Shown: positions 6,055-6,194 of the stretch, piece by piece
Layout of the letters: the number at the start of each line of letters is the position of its first letter
Position numbering within the stretch: position 1 is the stretch's first letter
Source of the DNA: an uncultured Planctomycetaceae bacterium
GTDB taxonomy: Bacteria > Planctomycetota > Planctomycetia > Pirellulales > JACPPG01
DNA length: 6,194 nucleotides
Direction: 5' to 3'
Assembly (NCBI GenBank): GCA_945957305.1
Contig: CAMFLN010000224.1
Location: 1 to 6,194 of the forward strand
Position numbers and translations under genes: made by a program
Notes under the pieces: generated by a model
The model's database searches: none
What the model was told of the DNA's origin: nothing
The model's input: only the letters and a program-made list of their open reading frames with translations

Positions 6055-6194
6055 CTAGCGCCGTTCCAACAGCTCCGCCAAATGCAGAACTTCCACCGGG
6101 CGGTTCAAGCGGTGTAGGCGGCCGCCGATGTTCATCAGGCAGCCGGTGTCGGTCGAGACCACCGCGTCGGCCCCCGTGGCCGTGATGCAGTTCA
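6055..6194 (-). CDS. lutA: C-terminal end of a LutA/YkgE-type (Fe-S)-binding oxidoreductase subunit (partial)
   Basis: Reading the minus strand from the window edge to a TAG at 6055-6057 gives 45 codons. The residues include TGADAVVSTDTGCLMNIGG, followed by RLHR and then RPVEVLHLAELLERR at the end. This matches the end of the second Cys-rich (CCG) domain and the C-terminus of LutA/YkgE proteins, including the Cys of DTGC that belongs to the iron-sulfur or disulfide centre. The family takes part in L-lactate or 2-hydroxyacid oxidation together with LutB and LutC. The N-terminal part lies outside the window. The gene converges on the DUF1501 gene with 13 bases between stops, so no lutB follows it in the usual A-B order. 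A GlcF-like protein is the alternative, but the DTGCLMNIGGRL stretch favours LutA. Confidence 0.82.
   Translation of the reverse strand, partial: NCITATGADAVVSTDTGCLMNIGGRLHRLNRPVEVLHLAELLERR

Overview
The window looks like a piece of a planctomycete genome (phylum Planctomycetota, plausibly a Pirellula-type lineage). The main evidence is a neighbouring pair of genes that is a hallmark of this phylum: an exported DUF1549/DUF1553 (PSCyt2/PSD1) protein followed by a Tat-exported DUF1501 protein. The GC-rich codon usage and long noncoding gaps fit this. The genus cannot be decided from the sequence alone.

Layout, left to right. Positions 1-140 hold no gene I can assign. Positions 141-2141 (+) encode a complete 666-residue ABC exporter half-transporter of the MsbA/lipid-exporter type, with an unusually large, charged, probably coiled-coil loop between its first two membrane helices. 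A strong GC-rich nested hairpin (2160-2220) follows its stop codon. Positions 2142-2761 are a 620-base noncoding stretch, less GC-rich than the genes from about 2230 on and dense with perfect inverted repeats. It ends in a promoter-like and operator-like block at 2584-2612. Positions 2762-4621 (+) encode the DUF1549/DUF1553 protein, which carries a CxxCH motif. A 148-base gap holds two adjoining hairpins that resemble a REP-type intergenic repeat. Positions 4770-6041 (+) encode the DUF1501 protein with a clear twin-arginine signal and a good ribosome binding site. Positions 6055-6194 (-) hold the C-terminal 45 codons of a convergent gene for a LutA/YkgE-type iron-sulfur subunit, cut by the window edge.

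How the genes fit together. The DUF1549/DUF1553 and DUF1501 genes form a two-gene unit of exported proteins whose families recur side by side in planctomycetes. They are presumed to act together outside the cytoplasm, but their biochemical role is not established. The ABC exporter is separated from them by a terminator-like structure and a long gap, so it is probably its own transcription unit. The LutA-type gene is on the opposite strand and belongs to lactate/2-hydroxyacid oxidation, unrelated to the pair.

No CRISPR array, tRNA, rRNA, transposase or phage gene is visible, and I found no clear new biological system. The most worthwhile unexplained signal is the inverted-repeat cluster in the 620-base gap, followed by the hairpin repeat at 4653-4687 and the coiled-coil insertion in the exporter.
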